Assembly (NCBI GenBank): GCA_025603075.1
Contig: MU626515.1
Location: 1-25,304, forward strand
Length of the DNA stretch: 25,304 nt
Reading direction: 5' to 3'
From: Neoconidiobolus thromboides FSU 785
Lineage: Eukaryota > Entomophthoromycota > Entomophthoromycetes > Entomophthorales > Neoconidiobolaceae
This document shows, piece by piece, positions 8,545 through 22,628 of this stretch. Every line of letters begins with the position of its first letter. Position 1 is the stretch's first letter. Made by a program: the position numbers and the translations under genes. The notes beneath the pieces are model-generated. The model saw only the letters and a program-made list of their open reading frames with translations. It had not been told where the DNA came from and ran no database searches.

Positions 8545-11500
8545 ATGGTCAACCAATTTAACTATGAATTATATGCTACCCGGCTTTTGGATAGTAATTT
8601 AGGTAACTAATTACTATTTAAATTTATTTATAAATCTGATCATTTTAAATCTTAGCAATAACGTTAAAAGCCAAAGTAGCGGTTGAACTTCGAGATTCAG
8701 CAGAGTTTTATCAAAATGACAATTTAGCTTATCTCAATCGATTGGTACCTGTACTATTAGCTATATTAAATGATGAGCTACCTTCATTTTCGCCAAAGGC
8801 ATTTGAACAGGTAAATGATTAGATAAATCCTCACTCACAACCACTAATTTTTTTTAAACAGAAACTCCGCAGTACGATATTAGAAATCTTTAATCGATTA
8901 CCATTCAATGAACATTTAAAAAATTTTGTTGGGGATATAGCTAAGACATTATTGAGAGTATTTGAAGTTGATAACGAAGATAATGCCATTGCTAGTTTAA
9001 AGATAATTGTGGAAATGTTTCGTGTTTATCGTCCAGAACTTCAAGAATATATGATTGGATTATTTGAAACTATTCGTGATTTATTAGCTAATATGGAACA
9101 AAATGTAATAAAAATGTTTGACAATAATAACTCAACAACGCCAGCTAATAATACGGTGAGTTTTTTTGTGTTAATAATATTGAACAATAAATGTTAATTT
9201 TAATATCCAATAGCCCAACCCAGCTCTTGACAATACACCAAAACCGTTTTCCCCTAATTCGGATGTAACAGATAATGGACAAAAATTATTAGTACGAGGC
9301 ATGTTTAGTTTTAAAGTTTTAATAGAATGTCCGTCGATTTTAAAACCACTCAATCTCTCCTATAGAGATATTATTGTGCCTTATTTAGATATTATTTATC
9401 CACCAGCAATGGCCTTTTTAAAATTGCAAGCGGCACCACAAGCAGAAGCCCATGCTCAAGCTAAATTAAATGGGGAAGTATTCGTCGGTATTAGTCCATT
9501 GATCAAAAATAAAGCATTGTTTTCAGATTTAACAGTGGCACAGATTAAAGTAATAATATATATTATAATAATCTGATTATTAAATTACTAATTTTTAGAT
9601 TGTATCTTATTTATCAGTTTTACATCGTGGTAATATCTATAGTATATCTCCTTATCTTGGTGATGTAGTGGATATATTAGTTCGCTTATTATGTGATTGT
9701 CCACCGGACTATGCTTCACTTCGAAAAGTAAGGATTTGATTTTAAACTTCAATTACTGTTTTGTTTATTTATTCCTAGGATTTATTCTTTGATATTACTT
9801 ATGTATTAAACTTAGAAGCACGTCCTTACTTCGTTAAGAATTTGGATGTATTATTATGTGAAAAAATAATGGGATGGAATGGCATAACAACACGAGAAAC
9901 AATCAAATATTTTTCATATAGTGTAATAGCCGAAGTGATTCATTATTTTCGAAAAGATTTAACTCAACCACAGATTACTAAAATAACACATATATTCATT
10001 CGAGGTTTTTTAGAGAATCACTTAAGTTATACAATGCAAATGGTATGTGCCAAATTATTAATTAATATTATAGATTCTATTGTACAAAATCAAAATGAAG
10101 TTGAAGCAAGATTATTGGTAATGCATATATTAAATGCCTTTGCTAATAAAGTAGATAGCATTAATATTGCATTCCCATCTATAAAAAAACAATATTTAGA
10201 TTATCAAGAAGCTGAAAATCCATCGCCATTTCCATCCATTACTAATTTAACTGAAGACAATATTGATCAATTTGACTTTGAAAAAATAAGACCTTTAGGT
10301 TCTTTAATCAAATCATCGCAAAATGCAGTAGAACTGTTAAAAGAAGCTAGATCTATATTTAAACATATGTTTACAGGTTTAGAGACTATTATGAGGGGTT
10401 TGATAAGAACTAATCCAGTGATATTAACTACAAATACCGATTTTGTAAAAGAGTTTGCATTGGGATTTTCTATTGATGATACTAAATTATTTTCTAAATT
10501 ATTTAGAGATACAATTAAATGTTTATATATTTATCATTTTGATGTTAAAAAAGAAGAAAAAGATAAATCGATAATAAATAGAAATGGAAGCTCATTATTA
10601 CATCCACCAGATTCTGTAGATGCTAAAGAAGTTATAAAAACGATCGTATTTTTTTTTCACCATTTAGACTTAGCTGTTGTTCATGAAGTATTTTCTTCTA
10701 ATATGGACTATTTTTTTGAAAGGTTATTAGAAAACCCATTATTAGCTCATCTACCTAAATCATTGTTAATGAGTGATCGATTATCTCATCATTTTGCTGG
10801 TATATTAATTAATTTTTTAATGGATAAATTAGATCAATTAGGTCATGCTGATGCTAATCAAACTAATTGTATGTTGTATTTGTTTACTTTAGTCTTTCGT
10901 TCTATATCTCATTATCCAGTAGCCAATGAACAAATATTAATTAATTGTGTAACTAAAATTATAAGAAAATGTTTTGAATACTCCACTCAATTAGATAGTT
11001 GTGCCAATTATTATTTATTATTGGATTCTTTTTTTAATTATACAGCTACACTACATTTGAACAAAGTATTAAGTGCTGTATTGGCTTTATTACCTCAAAT
11101 TGTTTCTGATTTAACTTTAGCTTTAGCTTCTACTACTAATTTAGATTTAAGAGAATTATTAATCGAATTATTATTAACAATTAATGCCACTGTTGCCCCA
11201 TACATTAACTTTTTAAGACAATTTATGAAACCATTATGTATGGCTTTGACATTTAATGAGCGATTAATTGTAAAGGGATTAAAGACCTTAGATATATGTA
11301 TTGAAAATGTACAACCAGAGGCATTAGAAGCTGTAATAGCACCTGTAGCTGATGAACTATCTTATTGTTTATGGCGACATATAAGGCCCTTACCATATAA
11401 TCAAGATATCTCCATGTCAGCTATTCGAGTTTTAGGTAAATTAGGAGGCCTAAATAAGCTATTTATGCAGCATTCACCTATTATTTCATATGATGAAAGT

Positions 11501-14500
11501 GTACAAAACAATTTGAAAATTGGGATTAAGTTTGAAGGTAAAAATCAGTTGTTAGGTCTTCCAATTAAAAATATGGTAAAAATGGCTTATCATACATTAT
11601 ATGATCCAATGGTCGATAAATTTTATAAATTACATTCGTTAAAAGTTATTAAAGCTTGCTTTTCTGCTTTGGTTACAATTGATTCTTTAAAGCCAGAAGA
11701 TATTGCTATTGTTAAAGTTAAAGTAGAAAACTATTTTGAAGAAAATGAAGAGGATGACAATAATGAAGGTTTATGTATTACACCATCAAAGAATAAATTA
11801 GCTAAAGTGAATGAGGAATCATTTATTACTTCTTATGTTGAAAAGAAAGCATTTGATATGGATAATAATGAAATGGGTATTCAAGCGGATGAACAAGTAC
11901 AAAAAGAACTATTGATTACTTTATTTAATTCTTTATTCCTTGCAGCTTCTCATTCGGAGTTATATGAAGAAGCTTGGTCACTTTTACAAGGATTTGCTAG
12001 TTATTATGTAACTATTAAAATGTTACAATTAATTGATCCCAATGCTAAACAATGTGATTTTGATTCCAAAAAAGTCACTAATGATCTTGGGTTTTCAGCC
12101 TTCTTTGACTCAATTGTAGAAATGATAACATGTGATAATATTCAATTAAGAAAGCTGAGTACTGAAATGGTTTATTTAATTGAAGAAAGATATTTGCAAT
12201 ATTTAAGTAATGAAAAACAATTACATAAAATGTCTTTTTTTAATAAGTTGTGTGAAGCATTATGTAATTATTGTTATTCTGAAGAATTGTTCCGTAAAGA
12301 TGCAGCTTGTCATTCATTAATGATAATGGTTAATAAGCTAAAGTTAGATAAACCTTTTTTATTGAATCATGAAATGGAGATTACTACTGCTTTTATCTTT
12401 GCCCTAAAATCTGCCTCTTCATCTATTTCAACACCTTATTCCAATCACATTTCTAATTCATTACAGCAAATTATATTAAAAATTTATTCTCAACCAAAAT
12501 CAACAATCAATGAAGATATTAAGCAGCCCGATTATTCCAAAACTTTAGATTTAATAATTAAGGAACTATTTAGTTCCAATGGTGCTTTACGTGAATTATC
12601 GAAATCAATAATTAATTTATTTGCTAGTATAACCAATAATGACATATCAACAATACTACAGCCTTTTTCCGATAAATTATTAGATTTAATGTTTACTCGA
12701 GTATTACGTTCTTTACCTTTTTCAATCATGATTGGTGCATTTGATGCTATTGCATTTATATTAAATGCAAAATGTTCATTTATTGATGGGGAAGAACACT
12801 TGCCTACTTTTATAGCAGAAGCATTAGCTTTATTAGATTCAGATGACAGTTTATATAAATCATCCGAAGCTAAAGATGATACGTTAATGATTAAATTTCG
12901 TATTAAATGTATTGAAGTTATCTTATCAGCATTAAGCTTTGTGGAAGCTACTTCTCAACCAGCTGTATTAAGAGCAAGAGCACAAAGAGTATTTTTTAAA
13001 TTTTTACATAATAGTCATAATGAGATTGCAGAGGCAGCTAATTCAGGCTTAAAGGAATTAACTTCATTTCAAAATAAATTACCAAAGGATTTATTACAAG
13101 AAGTATTAAAACCTTATCTTACTAGTATTAGTGATTATACTTCATTAACAGTACCTCATCTTAAAGGATTAGCTAAATTATTAGATATATTAACTCATTA
13201 TTTCAAAATTGAAATTGGAGTGAAATTATTTGAAAGTATGAAAAAATGGGCAGATTTAAATTTACTAAAAGAAATAGCAACAACCCAATTGAAAGATCGA
13301 AACGAAATTAAAATCATAGCAGCCATTTTACATATCTTCCATTTATTACCGCCTGTAGCTAATATATTTGTTAAAGATTTAATACCTTTCGCAGTTGAAT
13401 TTGAAAGTCTAATTCGAAGAAATAATTCGAGTCCAATTCGAGAGCCTTTAATCAAATATTTAAATAGATATCCTATAGATACCAATGAATATTTGTTTAA
13501 TAATATTGAAAATGAGAAATTTGCTCAGTTTTTTATTTGCTTATTAAATTCATCATCAGCAACTGAATTAAGAAAAGATGTTATGGAAAATCCAGATAAA
13601 TTAATTAAGTTTACAATTGAAAAAGAAGATATTAATAGCAGTAACAAATCGGATGATTATAAATATTACTTTATTTCAATAATAGAAGCATGTACACAAT
13701 ATCACTCTGATTGGTTAATTAAATGTCCACAAATATTCGATAAATTAATGGAATTATGGAAATCACCTAGTAGAATTGAAAAAATACAAAATGAAACATC
13801 CTTGAGTTTAACAAGTTTAAATGAATCTTATTATATTGCTAAATTATTTGTCAATTACTTAAAACAAAATCAAGAGAATATCGAATTAATATTTGAATTA
13901 AGTACAGTATTTGGTATTAATTCAAGTGCTGATTTTTCTTTTTTACATGTATTCTTAAAACAATATATTTTAAATTGTAGTAAGCAACAAAGAAAAACTA
14001 TATTAATTAGTTTTTTAAATAAGATTAATGATAATAATTATCCCATTACATCATTAACTATTTTTTTACATAATTTAATTAATCCACTAATTTTAGTTGC
14101 TTTTATAAAAAATGATTATTCTAATTTAGTAGAAGAGGAAGTAATATTATTGATACGACAAAAGATATGGTCTCAAATAGAAATTGATAAAACACAAACT
14201 GATTCTTCAATGGATGATTATTATCGTTTAGAATTAATTCAATTTACTACTTTATTACTACAATTTTGTCCCAATTATTTTATGGAATGTCGAAAGGAAA
14301 TCATTCAATTTGGGTTTGCTCATACTAAATTAGATGATAATATATGTAAACAATCTGCTCATTTATTAATTGCACGATTTATTGCAGCTTATAATACACC
14401 AGATAATATCATTATTAATGTTTATGGTGCTTTATTGAAATCTGTGAATTTAGAAACCAAATTGATTGGCAGAATGGCTTTAGATGCCATTATTCAAGCG

Positions 14501-15550
14501 TTGCCTAATAGAACTTCTCAAAAATCAGGAGAAGACAACAGATTTCCAATTTGGATTCGATTTACAAAACAAGTATTAAGTGATGAAAATTATAATGTTT
14601 CACATATGTTAAATATATTTTCAACCATTTGTCGGCATGCAGATGCATTTTATGATTATAGAATGCACTTTGTTCCACAAATACTGTATATTTTACCTAA
14701 ATTAAGTTTACAATCTTCCTCAGCAGATTGTAAAAGTTTAACTATTCAATTAGCTGAGTTAATTTATAAGTGGGAAGTTTTATTTTTAGATAAAAATAGC
14801 CAAGAAAATGAATTCAATTTACAATCTGGTGATAAAAGACCAAATGAAGAAAATGAAAAGGATTTCAATAAAAAGAAAATAAAAAATGAATCACCAACAT
14901 CCAACAACATACAATCAATGTCAATAGCAATAGATGTTAGTAAAACATATTGTCTAAATAGTTTTATGAAAGGAATTATATTAAAATCATTAATTAAATT
15001 ATATTGTTCATGTGATGATATGCCCTCTAGAAAAACGAACTGTGGCCCAGCATTAACTATATTTAATAATTTATTAGCATTAAATAGTTGGTCGGATGCC
15101 CCAATTTTATTGAATTTATTTGAAAATACATTAAAAGTAGAAAATACAGATGAAAATCAAATTCAAGTAATATTAACATTAGAAATGATTAATTCCTTAA
15201 TTAAGCATAAATCCAAATCATGGATAGATATTCATATCAAACAGTTAAAAGAATTATTAATGAATTGCATCAAATGTAACAATTATATAATTTCTTGTTC
15301 ATTACATCCCATTATTCGACATATATTGGAATTACTTCCAGGTCCAGAATCTATTGGTCACAATCCAATATCATTTTCATTTCAATCTTTAATTGAAGCT
15401 ACTATTTCTAAAGGTTTAATTGATTCTGTTACATTGAATTCTTCTTTAATTTTATTGGATGCTATATCTGTACCTCGACCAGAAGCTATTGATCATTCAG
15501 TACCTACTTTAGTAAGATTATTACAAAGGCTATCAAAAGAACATATATTA

Positions 15551-15593
<43 letters not shown>

Positions 15594-18500
15594 CAACTAA
15601 TAATAATAGTAATAGTAGTAATAATAGTAACAATAATAGTAATAATACAAGTCAACAAAGTAATTCAAAAATAACTCAATGGAGGTTCTTGTATCCCTTT
15701 TTAAATAACACCAATTCCAATGTTATTACAGCATCTGAAACATTAACAAATTCCATCTTATTAACAATTAATATATTAAATTTAAGAGTAGGTTATTTAG
15801 GAGATCATCGTAAAACAATGTTAAGTTCGTTATGTTTGATATTAGAAAAATCAACAGATGGATTTTTGTTGAGATCTATATTTACGATTATTTCTAATTG
15901 GGTGTTAAAACCAACAGAATCATTTCCAACATTAAAAGAGAAAGCTAATTTATTAGTTTCAATGTCTGATATTGAAATGAGATGTGATGATTTATTGTTA
16001 AAAGATTTCCTAAATTTAGTTCATCAAATTTATTCAACTCCTAATTTTCAAAATACCGAATTAACAATGAAATTAGAGAGTGCCTTTTTATTAGGTACTC
16101 GAGTAAATTTTCCAATTATTAAAACAAATTTTTTAAAAATATTAAATGATTCTTCACCTTTAAGATTATTTTCAAGATTAAAATACATCTTTAATATTCA
16201 AGATTGGGAAAGATTATCAGATTATTATTGGATTCATCAAGCTTTATATTTTTTATTAGGTTCAATTAATCAACAGTTGAATCTATTACCTTTTCAATTT
16301 CAACAATTAATTAATCTTCCATTTAAAAATTCATTCCATGATGGGGAATTTATTACTTTAAAAGAAAATTTAGACGAATGTTGTATGATTATTAGCAATT
16401 CAATTAATCAATTAAAACAATCATTAAATCAGTTAACAGGAAAAGATTTATCAACATCATTACAAATCTTAAGTTTAACAAATTCGGAATTTGCTCATGA
16501 TTTGTGGACTTCTATTTTTCCTTTAGTTTGGCTATGTTTAACTGAAAATGAAAAAACGGAGTTATTGAAACATTCTATAAGTTTATTTTGTAAACCATAT
16601 CATATGAAACAATTTTATTTACGCCCAAATATAATACAAACTTTTTTACAAGGTTTTGAAAAATGTAAACCAAGTATATTATTACCCCCTCATTTAATTA
16701 AATATTTGGGTTCAAAATTTAATTGTTGGCATACTGCTATTCGTTTATTAGATAATTCAATTACAGATATTGCTATTTCTCATGATAAAGATGGAGCCTT
16801 AATTAAAATTAATGCTGAAGATGCTTTATCCGAATTATTTTTGACTTTAAGAGAAGATGACTACTATTATTCATTATGGTCCATGAGACATCGATTTTCA
16901 ACTACGGGTATAGCTATAGCTTATGCAAGCCAATCCTTATATCCACAAGCATTATCATGTTATGAACAAGCACAGAACTTAGCAAGTAAAATTACTGTAC
17001 CTACATGTGAATCTGAATTTTCAATGTGGGAAGAAGAATGGATTAAATGTGTTGAAAATATGCAAAAATGGGATTTTATTGAAGATTTAGGAGAAGTTAC
17101 TGGAAGTTTAGAATTACAATTAAAAGCTAAATGGCAAACTAAAAATTTAACGGAAGATAATGTTGGTTTTCAAGAATTATTAAATCGCTATGAATTTGTA
17201 GATTTTACAGTCTCTAAAGATTTTCAAATTAAGTTTTACAAATCCTTTTTAACCTTATTAAATGCTAAAGAAATTCGAAATGAATTTTTAGAGGAATTTA
17301 ATAATTTAAATAAAGATGTAAATAATGCTATTGCTCAACAATGGCATATGTTGCCCCAATTTGTATCTAATTCTCATTTAGCTTTATTAAGTGGTTGTCA
17401 ACAGTTATATGAATCAGAAGTTTGTACTACTTTATTTAGTCAATTAAATGAAGTACATTTGACTAGTATTGATATGATTGCATCCAATATTGATAAAGTA
17501 ATATCACCTTGGAGAGGAAGATTACCCAATGCTTGGGATTCGATGGAAGTTTGGCAAGATATGGTAGGTTTTAGACATCAAACATTTAATAAAATGACCA
17601 AGATATTAAAAAATTTGGGCCAAAAATTGGAAAAAATGCAACCAACAAATTCAATCTCAACAGCTACATTATTACAAAAAGGATACTATGAGCAAGCTTG
17701 GTTATTAAATCGATTTGCTATTGTAGCGAGAAAGCAAGGTCATTATAAAACAAGTTTAGATATATCTGAAAGAATTTATGAATTACCAAATATTCATATA
17801 TCTGAAGCATTTGTTAAATTGATTGAGCAAGCTAAATGTTATTATTTTTCGAATAATGAAACGCATAAAGGATTAGATATGTTAAGTAAAGCGTCCATTA
17901 ATTTTTTTTCACCGTTACAAAAAGTTAAATACTTTACTTTAAAAGGGAAATTTTTTAATAAATTAAATCAAATTGAGGAAGCTAATCAAGCCTTCTCTTC
18001 AGCAACTCAAATGGATATGTCCGTTCCAAAATCATGGGCAGAATGGGGTATTTTTAATGAAAAACTTTATTTTCAAAATGGAAATACGGAACATGCTAGT
18101 TATGCTATCAATTGTTATAATCAAGCATCTATATTATATAAAAATCATAAATCAAGAAGATATATAGCAAGAATTATTAATTTATTAAATATGGATGATG
18201 AGAATAACATTTTCTCAAAATCATTTGCTGAATTTATTGAACATATTCCACTATGGTATTGGTTATTTTTTATACCACAATTAATTTCTACATTATACCA
18301 ACCAAGTGCTAATTTTATTATACAAATATTAAATATTATGGCCAAAAGATATCCGCAAGCAGTATTTTATCATTTATTAACAGCCAAAGATGAATTTACA
18401 GTGTTTCGAAATTTATCCAAAAATAAAGAACCGGAAAATGAAGTGAATTTATTTAAATCAGCCTGGGAATCAGTCAATGAATTGATAGATTTAATTAAAC

Positions 18501-20098
18501 TTCAATCACCTCTTTATGCTATTACCGCTACAACAATTGCGAATTCATTATCTAAACCACCAAAATTAAGTAATGAAGAGAGTTTATTGAAGTTATTAAA
18601 TGAAATTATTGAAGAGAATATAAATTTAGTCATTCAACAAAATATTATGAATAAGAATCAAAAAACAATAGGATTAGATAGTAACAATAATAAGGAATTA
18701 ATAAATCAATGTATCGAATTAATTTTAGATGAAGAGTTGTCTAAATTATTTCAATTAACATTTAGTGAAAATAATATGGATTTGTTAAGCTTTATCTATA
18801 AAATGCGATTATGGAAAAATCATTATGAAAATATTGTAAAAATGAAATATACTAATAAATATAATGATTTTTTTGATCGAGAATTATTAAATGCAGAAGG
18901 TCCATCCTTACATGATATGTTAATACCAGGTCAATATACAATGGAAGATGAAATGCATGATTTGATAAAAATTATGAGAATCATGCCCAAATATCAAATA
19001 ATAAGAAGAAATAATCAAATCCAATATATTGTTGGTATGCGTGGTAACGATGGAGAAATTTATCAGTTTTTATTAGATTTAAATGCTACATATAATTCAA
19101 GAAGAGAAGAAAGATTAAACCAATTTAATCTTTGTATGAATTCGATTCTATATAGAAGTGAAGAAACAGTTAAGAGACAATTACACTTTCATTTACCAAA
19201 AGTTATTCCAATGGGCCATTCTCTAAGATTAATTGAGTATAATGGACCTTATATAACTCAAAAAGATATATTCATGGAACAATGTCAATCGAAAAATCAA
19301 AGTTACGATTTACCTGAATTATATTATTTAGAAAAAATGAATTTAATGGAAAATCAAACTTTAGATAAAACACAATTATTGGAATTAAAAACAAAAACAA
19401 TTGAAGAAATACAACAAACAATAGTAAACAAAAATTATACAAAAGATTATTTTATGTCTACAATCCCTAATCATTCAGAATATTGGGGCTTTCAAAAATC
19501 GTTTACAAGCCAATTAGGAATACTTTCATTTTATTCTTATGCCTTTTCAATTTGTAATATTGATCCAAGTAAAATGGCAATAAGATTAAAATCAGGCGAT
19601 ATTTGGTTAAAAGAATCTTATCCCACACTAAATTTTGAAGGTCCATTATTACAAAGTCAAGAAACAGTACCCTTCCGGTTAACTCCTAGTTTACAAGCTA
19701 TGATAACAAGATATGGATTAAATGGGCCATTACCTTCAGCTATCATAGCCACTGCAAGGGCACTTATTTTACCCGAACCTGAAATTATGCATTATATTAT
19801 GTTATTTTTAAGAGTAGAATTATTATATTTTAAATTATTTTTTACTTATTTAGATGCCAATAAATTGGAGAAATTTGATTCTTCATTGTTTCCATTAAAA
19901 GATAGTAAGCAAGAATTGGAACAAATGACTAATAGGGTATTAGATCGAATCAAATTGATGGCTTGTGAAGGGGAAAATGCAAATGGTGGGAATACGGGGA
20001 AGACACCAGTGAATAAACCCGTATTGGATCTCATTTCAGAAGCAACAAAACCAAGTAATATTGCGGCTATGGAGTATCATTGGATGCCTTGGTTGTAA
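8545..20098 (+). CDS. TRA1: Tra1/TRRAP-type PIKK pseudokinase, scaffold of SAGA and NuA4
   Basis: Exons 8545-8602, 8656-8810, 8862-9155, 9214-9549, 9599-9727 and 9779-20098 join in frame to 3,763 aa, close to yeast Tra1 and human TRRAP. Introns are 53, 51, 58, 49 and 51 bp, all GT-AG. The start ATG follows an in-frame TAA (8539-8541) and begins MVNQFNYELYATRLLDSNL. Tra1 is the largest shared subunit of the SAGA and NuA4 histone acetyltransferase complexes and docks activators in the nucleus. Order of parts: HEAT-repeat solenoid (to about 2600), FAT domain (about 2625-3150), PI3K-like domain (about 3373-3675), FATC end (last ~33 aa, ending EYHWMPWL). The kinase fold lacks the DRH catalytic loop and the DFG aspartate (about 3572-3606), as in all Tra1/TRRAP proteins, so it is a pseudokinase. 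A bipartite nuclear signal, KR (2010-2011) plus KKKIK (2022-2026), sits in a charged loop. A 14-Asn run begins at 2249. The last exon is 10.3 kb without a break. Confidence 0.97.
15551..15592 (+). repeat. (AAT)14 microsatellite coding poly-Asn in TRA1
   Basis: Fourteen uninterrupted AAT codons give Asn2249-2262, followed by an Asn/Ser/Thr-rich tail to about residue 2286. All codons are AAT, so the DNA is a pure trinucleotide repeat, which tends to be length-variable. It sits in a surface insertion between helical repeats, so length change is probably tolerated. Confidence 0.95.
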
Positions 20099-20335
20099 GA
20101 AGAGTTATAAGGCTTTTAAGATTAAGGGATTGTATTACTCATTTATTAAAGTAATATATTAAATGAAATGTTTATTTACTTTTAATATCTTTTTTAATTT
20201 TTAACATTTTTTATACTTAATTCATTGTTAAAATGGAACATTTGATTAGCTTTTTTAATTTTTATAAACAATTTCAAAGTAATAAGAATTGAGTGCTAAA
20301 AATTTTAGTTTGTTTTTAATCTATAGAATGATATA
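20099..20335. other. TRA1 3' flank
   Basis: AT-rich, non-coding spacer between the TRA1 stop and the first downstream G4T copy; TATTAAA-type words near 20145-20165 could serve in 3'-end formation. No gene seen. Confidence 0.5.
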
Positions 20336-20425
20336 AGAGGATTTTTTTTTAATTTTACTAACAATCCTTCTGCTCAAATAATACTTAAAAAAAAAGGAAA
20401 AGTAACGAAACCAAAAAAACATTCT
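20336..20425 (+). mobile_element. G4T repeat copy 5, downstream of TRA1
   Basis: Sense orientation, 238 bp past the TRA1 stop. Starts AGAGGATTTTTTTTTAATTT, slightly shortened at the left end, and ends CCAAAAAAACATTCT; TA on both sides (20334-20335 and 20426-20427). The core has TTTTACTAACAAT, GCTCAAATAATACTTAAAA and AGTAACGAAACC. Confidence 0.65.
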
Positions 20426-20487
20426 TATATATATTCTTATATATATACCCCTATTTTTAATAATATTGAATTGAAACTTTTATAATT

Positions 20488-20586
20488 TAGGGATGTATTT
20501 TGTATTTAAGAATTTACTAACAATTTTTCCACTCAAATAGTGTTTGAAAAATGAAAAAAGTAATGAAGCTAAAAAAACACCCTCCA
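20488..20586 (+). mobile_element. G4T repeat copy 6, tandem with copy 5
   Basis: Starts TAGGGATGTATTTTGTATTT and ends CTAAAAAAACACCCTCCA, with TT on both sides (20486-20487 and 20587-20588). Same orientation as copy 5, 62 bp further on. The core centre TCAAATAGTGTTTGA can pair TCAAA with TTTGA. Confidence 0.65.
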
Positions 20587-20588
20587 TT

Positions 20589-22533
20589 TATTTGAAATTC
20601 AAATCTAGATTGAAATTGAGCTTCAATTGTTAGTTTTTAAATTGGAAAGAATGAGTGTAAATTGAATTTTATATTTTGTTTAGTTTTTGAAAGTTAAAAA
20701 TAGACAAGATATTATTTACATCTGCTTACTAGTATTTGGTAGTCAGTAAATGTTAACATTTTATTAAAACTTAGTGTCAATATTTTTATATCATAAATAA
20801 ATAAAGATATTAATAAATATCAGATCTAAAATTGAACAAAAGAAAATAAAAACTCTTAAAATTTAAAGCTTAAATTAAGAATTAGCTTGAATAAAAATTA
20901 GTATTGAGCATTGATTTTTCCATAGAACAAGTTTTTAGTGCAATAGAGAACAGAGGATGAGCATTAAATAACTTTCCTTTATCTTGTATATTATTTTCAT
21001 AAATGATTTGTACATCTTTATAAAAATTAAGTGTATATTATTAATGAAAATAGTGTATTTTTGAACCCACTTACTATTATGAGAAACAGCTTTTAGGTAT
21101 ATGATCTATCTGATAATCAAATGATGGAGAGCTCTTTTGTCAAAGTTCATTTGATTATATTAATAACTTAGAATGATTGATTTGATTTGTAGGATGAAAT
21201 CGGTTTTGATTGTAAGTTGAAGCCATAAGCTAATATTAATAATTTTCTTATATTGAAGCTCAATACTCTTACTATTGAAATTAGATTGTATCTTTAAAAT
21301 TCAATCAGCTTAGGCTTAAATTAGACTTATTCTTAAAGATTATTATCCACTACTTATTTTTATTCTTACTCATCATAAGCAGCATTTTATGAAAACTATT
21401 TAAAAACAACAAATAATTACAAAACAAATTAAGCTTAAAGATAATTCAAATAATTCGATAAAGAGATAACTGAAAAGGAGTAAATAATAATGAAATGATT
21501 AACTATGAACTTAAAGTGTGAAAAGTCAACTAGTAATTTTAATTTTGATATGAGGGTATATAAAATTAAGTGTAAAAAAGTCCAATGTTTCGAAGGTTTA
21601 TTTAATTGAAACAAAGTTAGATAAGATTCTATTGATTTATACTAGTGATCTGTTTTCTTTTCTAGAATCTGTTTTATAAAATCTTGAAATCAAAATGGCT
21701 CACTTTTTCAACTTGAGTTTTTAAATTCAAAATTATCCCAAAGAAATACTTTTTTCATTACCTTAATTTAGAAACAATCTTGAACTTGAACATAAATTGT
21801 GTGGTTAACAATAGTTAGAATAAAAGTAATTAATTCAAAAGAAGCTAAAGCTTGAAGAATATCATATGTCCATATGTAATCGTAATGGAATATGATTAAA
21901 CTGATATTAAGCTGATGTCAGATTAATCAAGGATTGAGCATTTACATCATTTTCATTTAAATATTTCATTTATGGGGGGCTATTCAATTCCAATTTTTTA
22001 AACTTAATTTAAGGCTTTGTCATACTTTTAAGCCATCCTCCCAACTTATCATTAAGCCAAAAATATGAGTCGCTTTTTGTTATAATTAACTTTAAGTTTA
22101 ATGCTGTTGCAATTCTTTTGTGACCTAGTTAACTAATAATTTCAGAAAAAAACTTCGATTATAATTCGACTAAAAACAAAGGATTAAGATAATGTAAATT
22201 GACTATGTAATTGATGACTATAATAAAAACTATTGCTAAATAAGTCATAATACAGTTACAATAGTTATATTAACTATACTTTTTTACCCTTGAAGATTGA
22301 AGAATTAATATTTTGATAGATTAAAGTTAACACCAATCTGATCAACTCGAAACAGGGTCATTTTGAACTGAGACGAATAGAAAGAGAGAATATGTGAATT
22401 TGATTCGTAGTAGATAAGAAAAATATTTCATTTTATGGTGAAGCTTAAATAGCATTAAATTGAGGTTAATTTTATTTTTTTAAATTTTATTAGGTTACTC
22501 ATGATGATTCAAAATCATTAGATTTAAAAAGAA
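20589..22533. other. Intergenic DNA between TRA1 and ARG2, no gene
   Basis: Nearly 2 kb of AT-rich DNA dense in stops on both strands. No ORF, tRNA or known repeat recognised. Short self-complementary words such as TTGAAATTGAGCTTCAAT occur near 20609. A G-rich and C-rich pair (GGGGGGCT near 21974 and CCTCCC near 22037) hints at a degenerate short inverted repeat but is too weak to call. Confidence 0.55.
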
Positions 22534-22541
22534 TATAAATA
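22534..22541 (+). promoter_or_regulatory. TATA box of ARG2
   Basis: TATAAATA, an excellent TATA match followed by AGGGG, 88 bp before the first ATG of the gene. The short ATG frame at 22501-22521 lies upstream of it, so it should be outside the transcript. Confidence 0.55.
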
Positions 22542-22628
22542 GGGGAAGAGTGACTGTGGATTATAAAATTAAAAAATTCAATTAATTTTTTTTTATCATT
22601 TGTTTATTAGGATTCTATTTATTAAAAG

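Noticed and set aside
9842-9844. TTG at the beginning of the long TRA1 open frame as a start codon
   Set aside because: Upstream exons join in frame through five good introns and encode the expected Tra1 N-terminus, so this is an internal codon of exon 6.
12532-13485. Antisense frames within TRA1
   Set aside because: These are complementary-strand shadows of the TRA1 coding frame.
21972-22042. Possible small inverted-repeat element with GGGGGGCT and CCTCCC ends
   Set aside because: The ends match poorly and no second copy was found in the window.
22501-22521. Short upstream ORF before ARG2, as a possible arginine attenuator peptide
   Set aside because: It codes for only six residues, bears no resemblance to the attenuator peptide, and lies upstream of the likely TATA box, so it is probably not transcribed.
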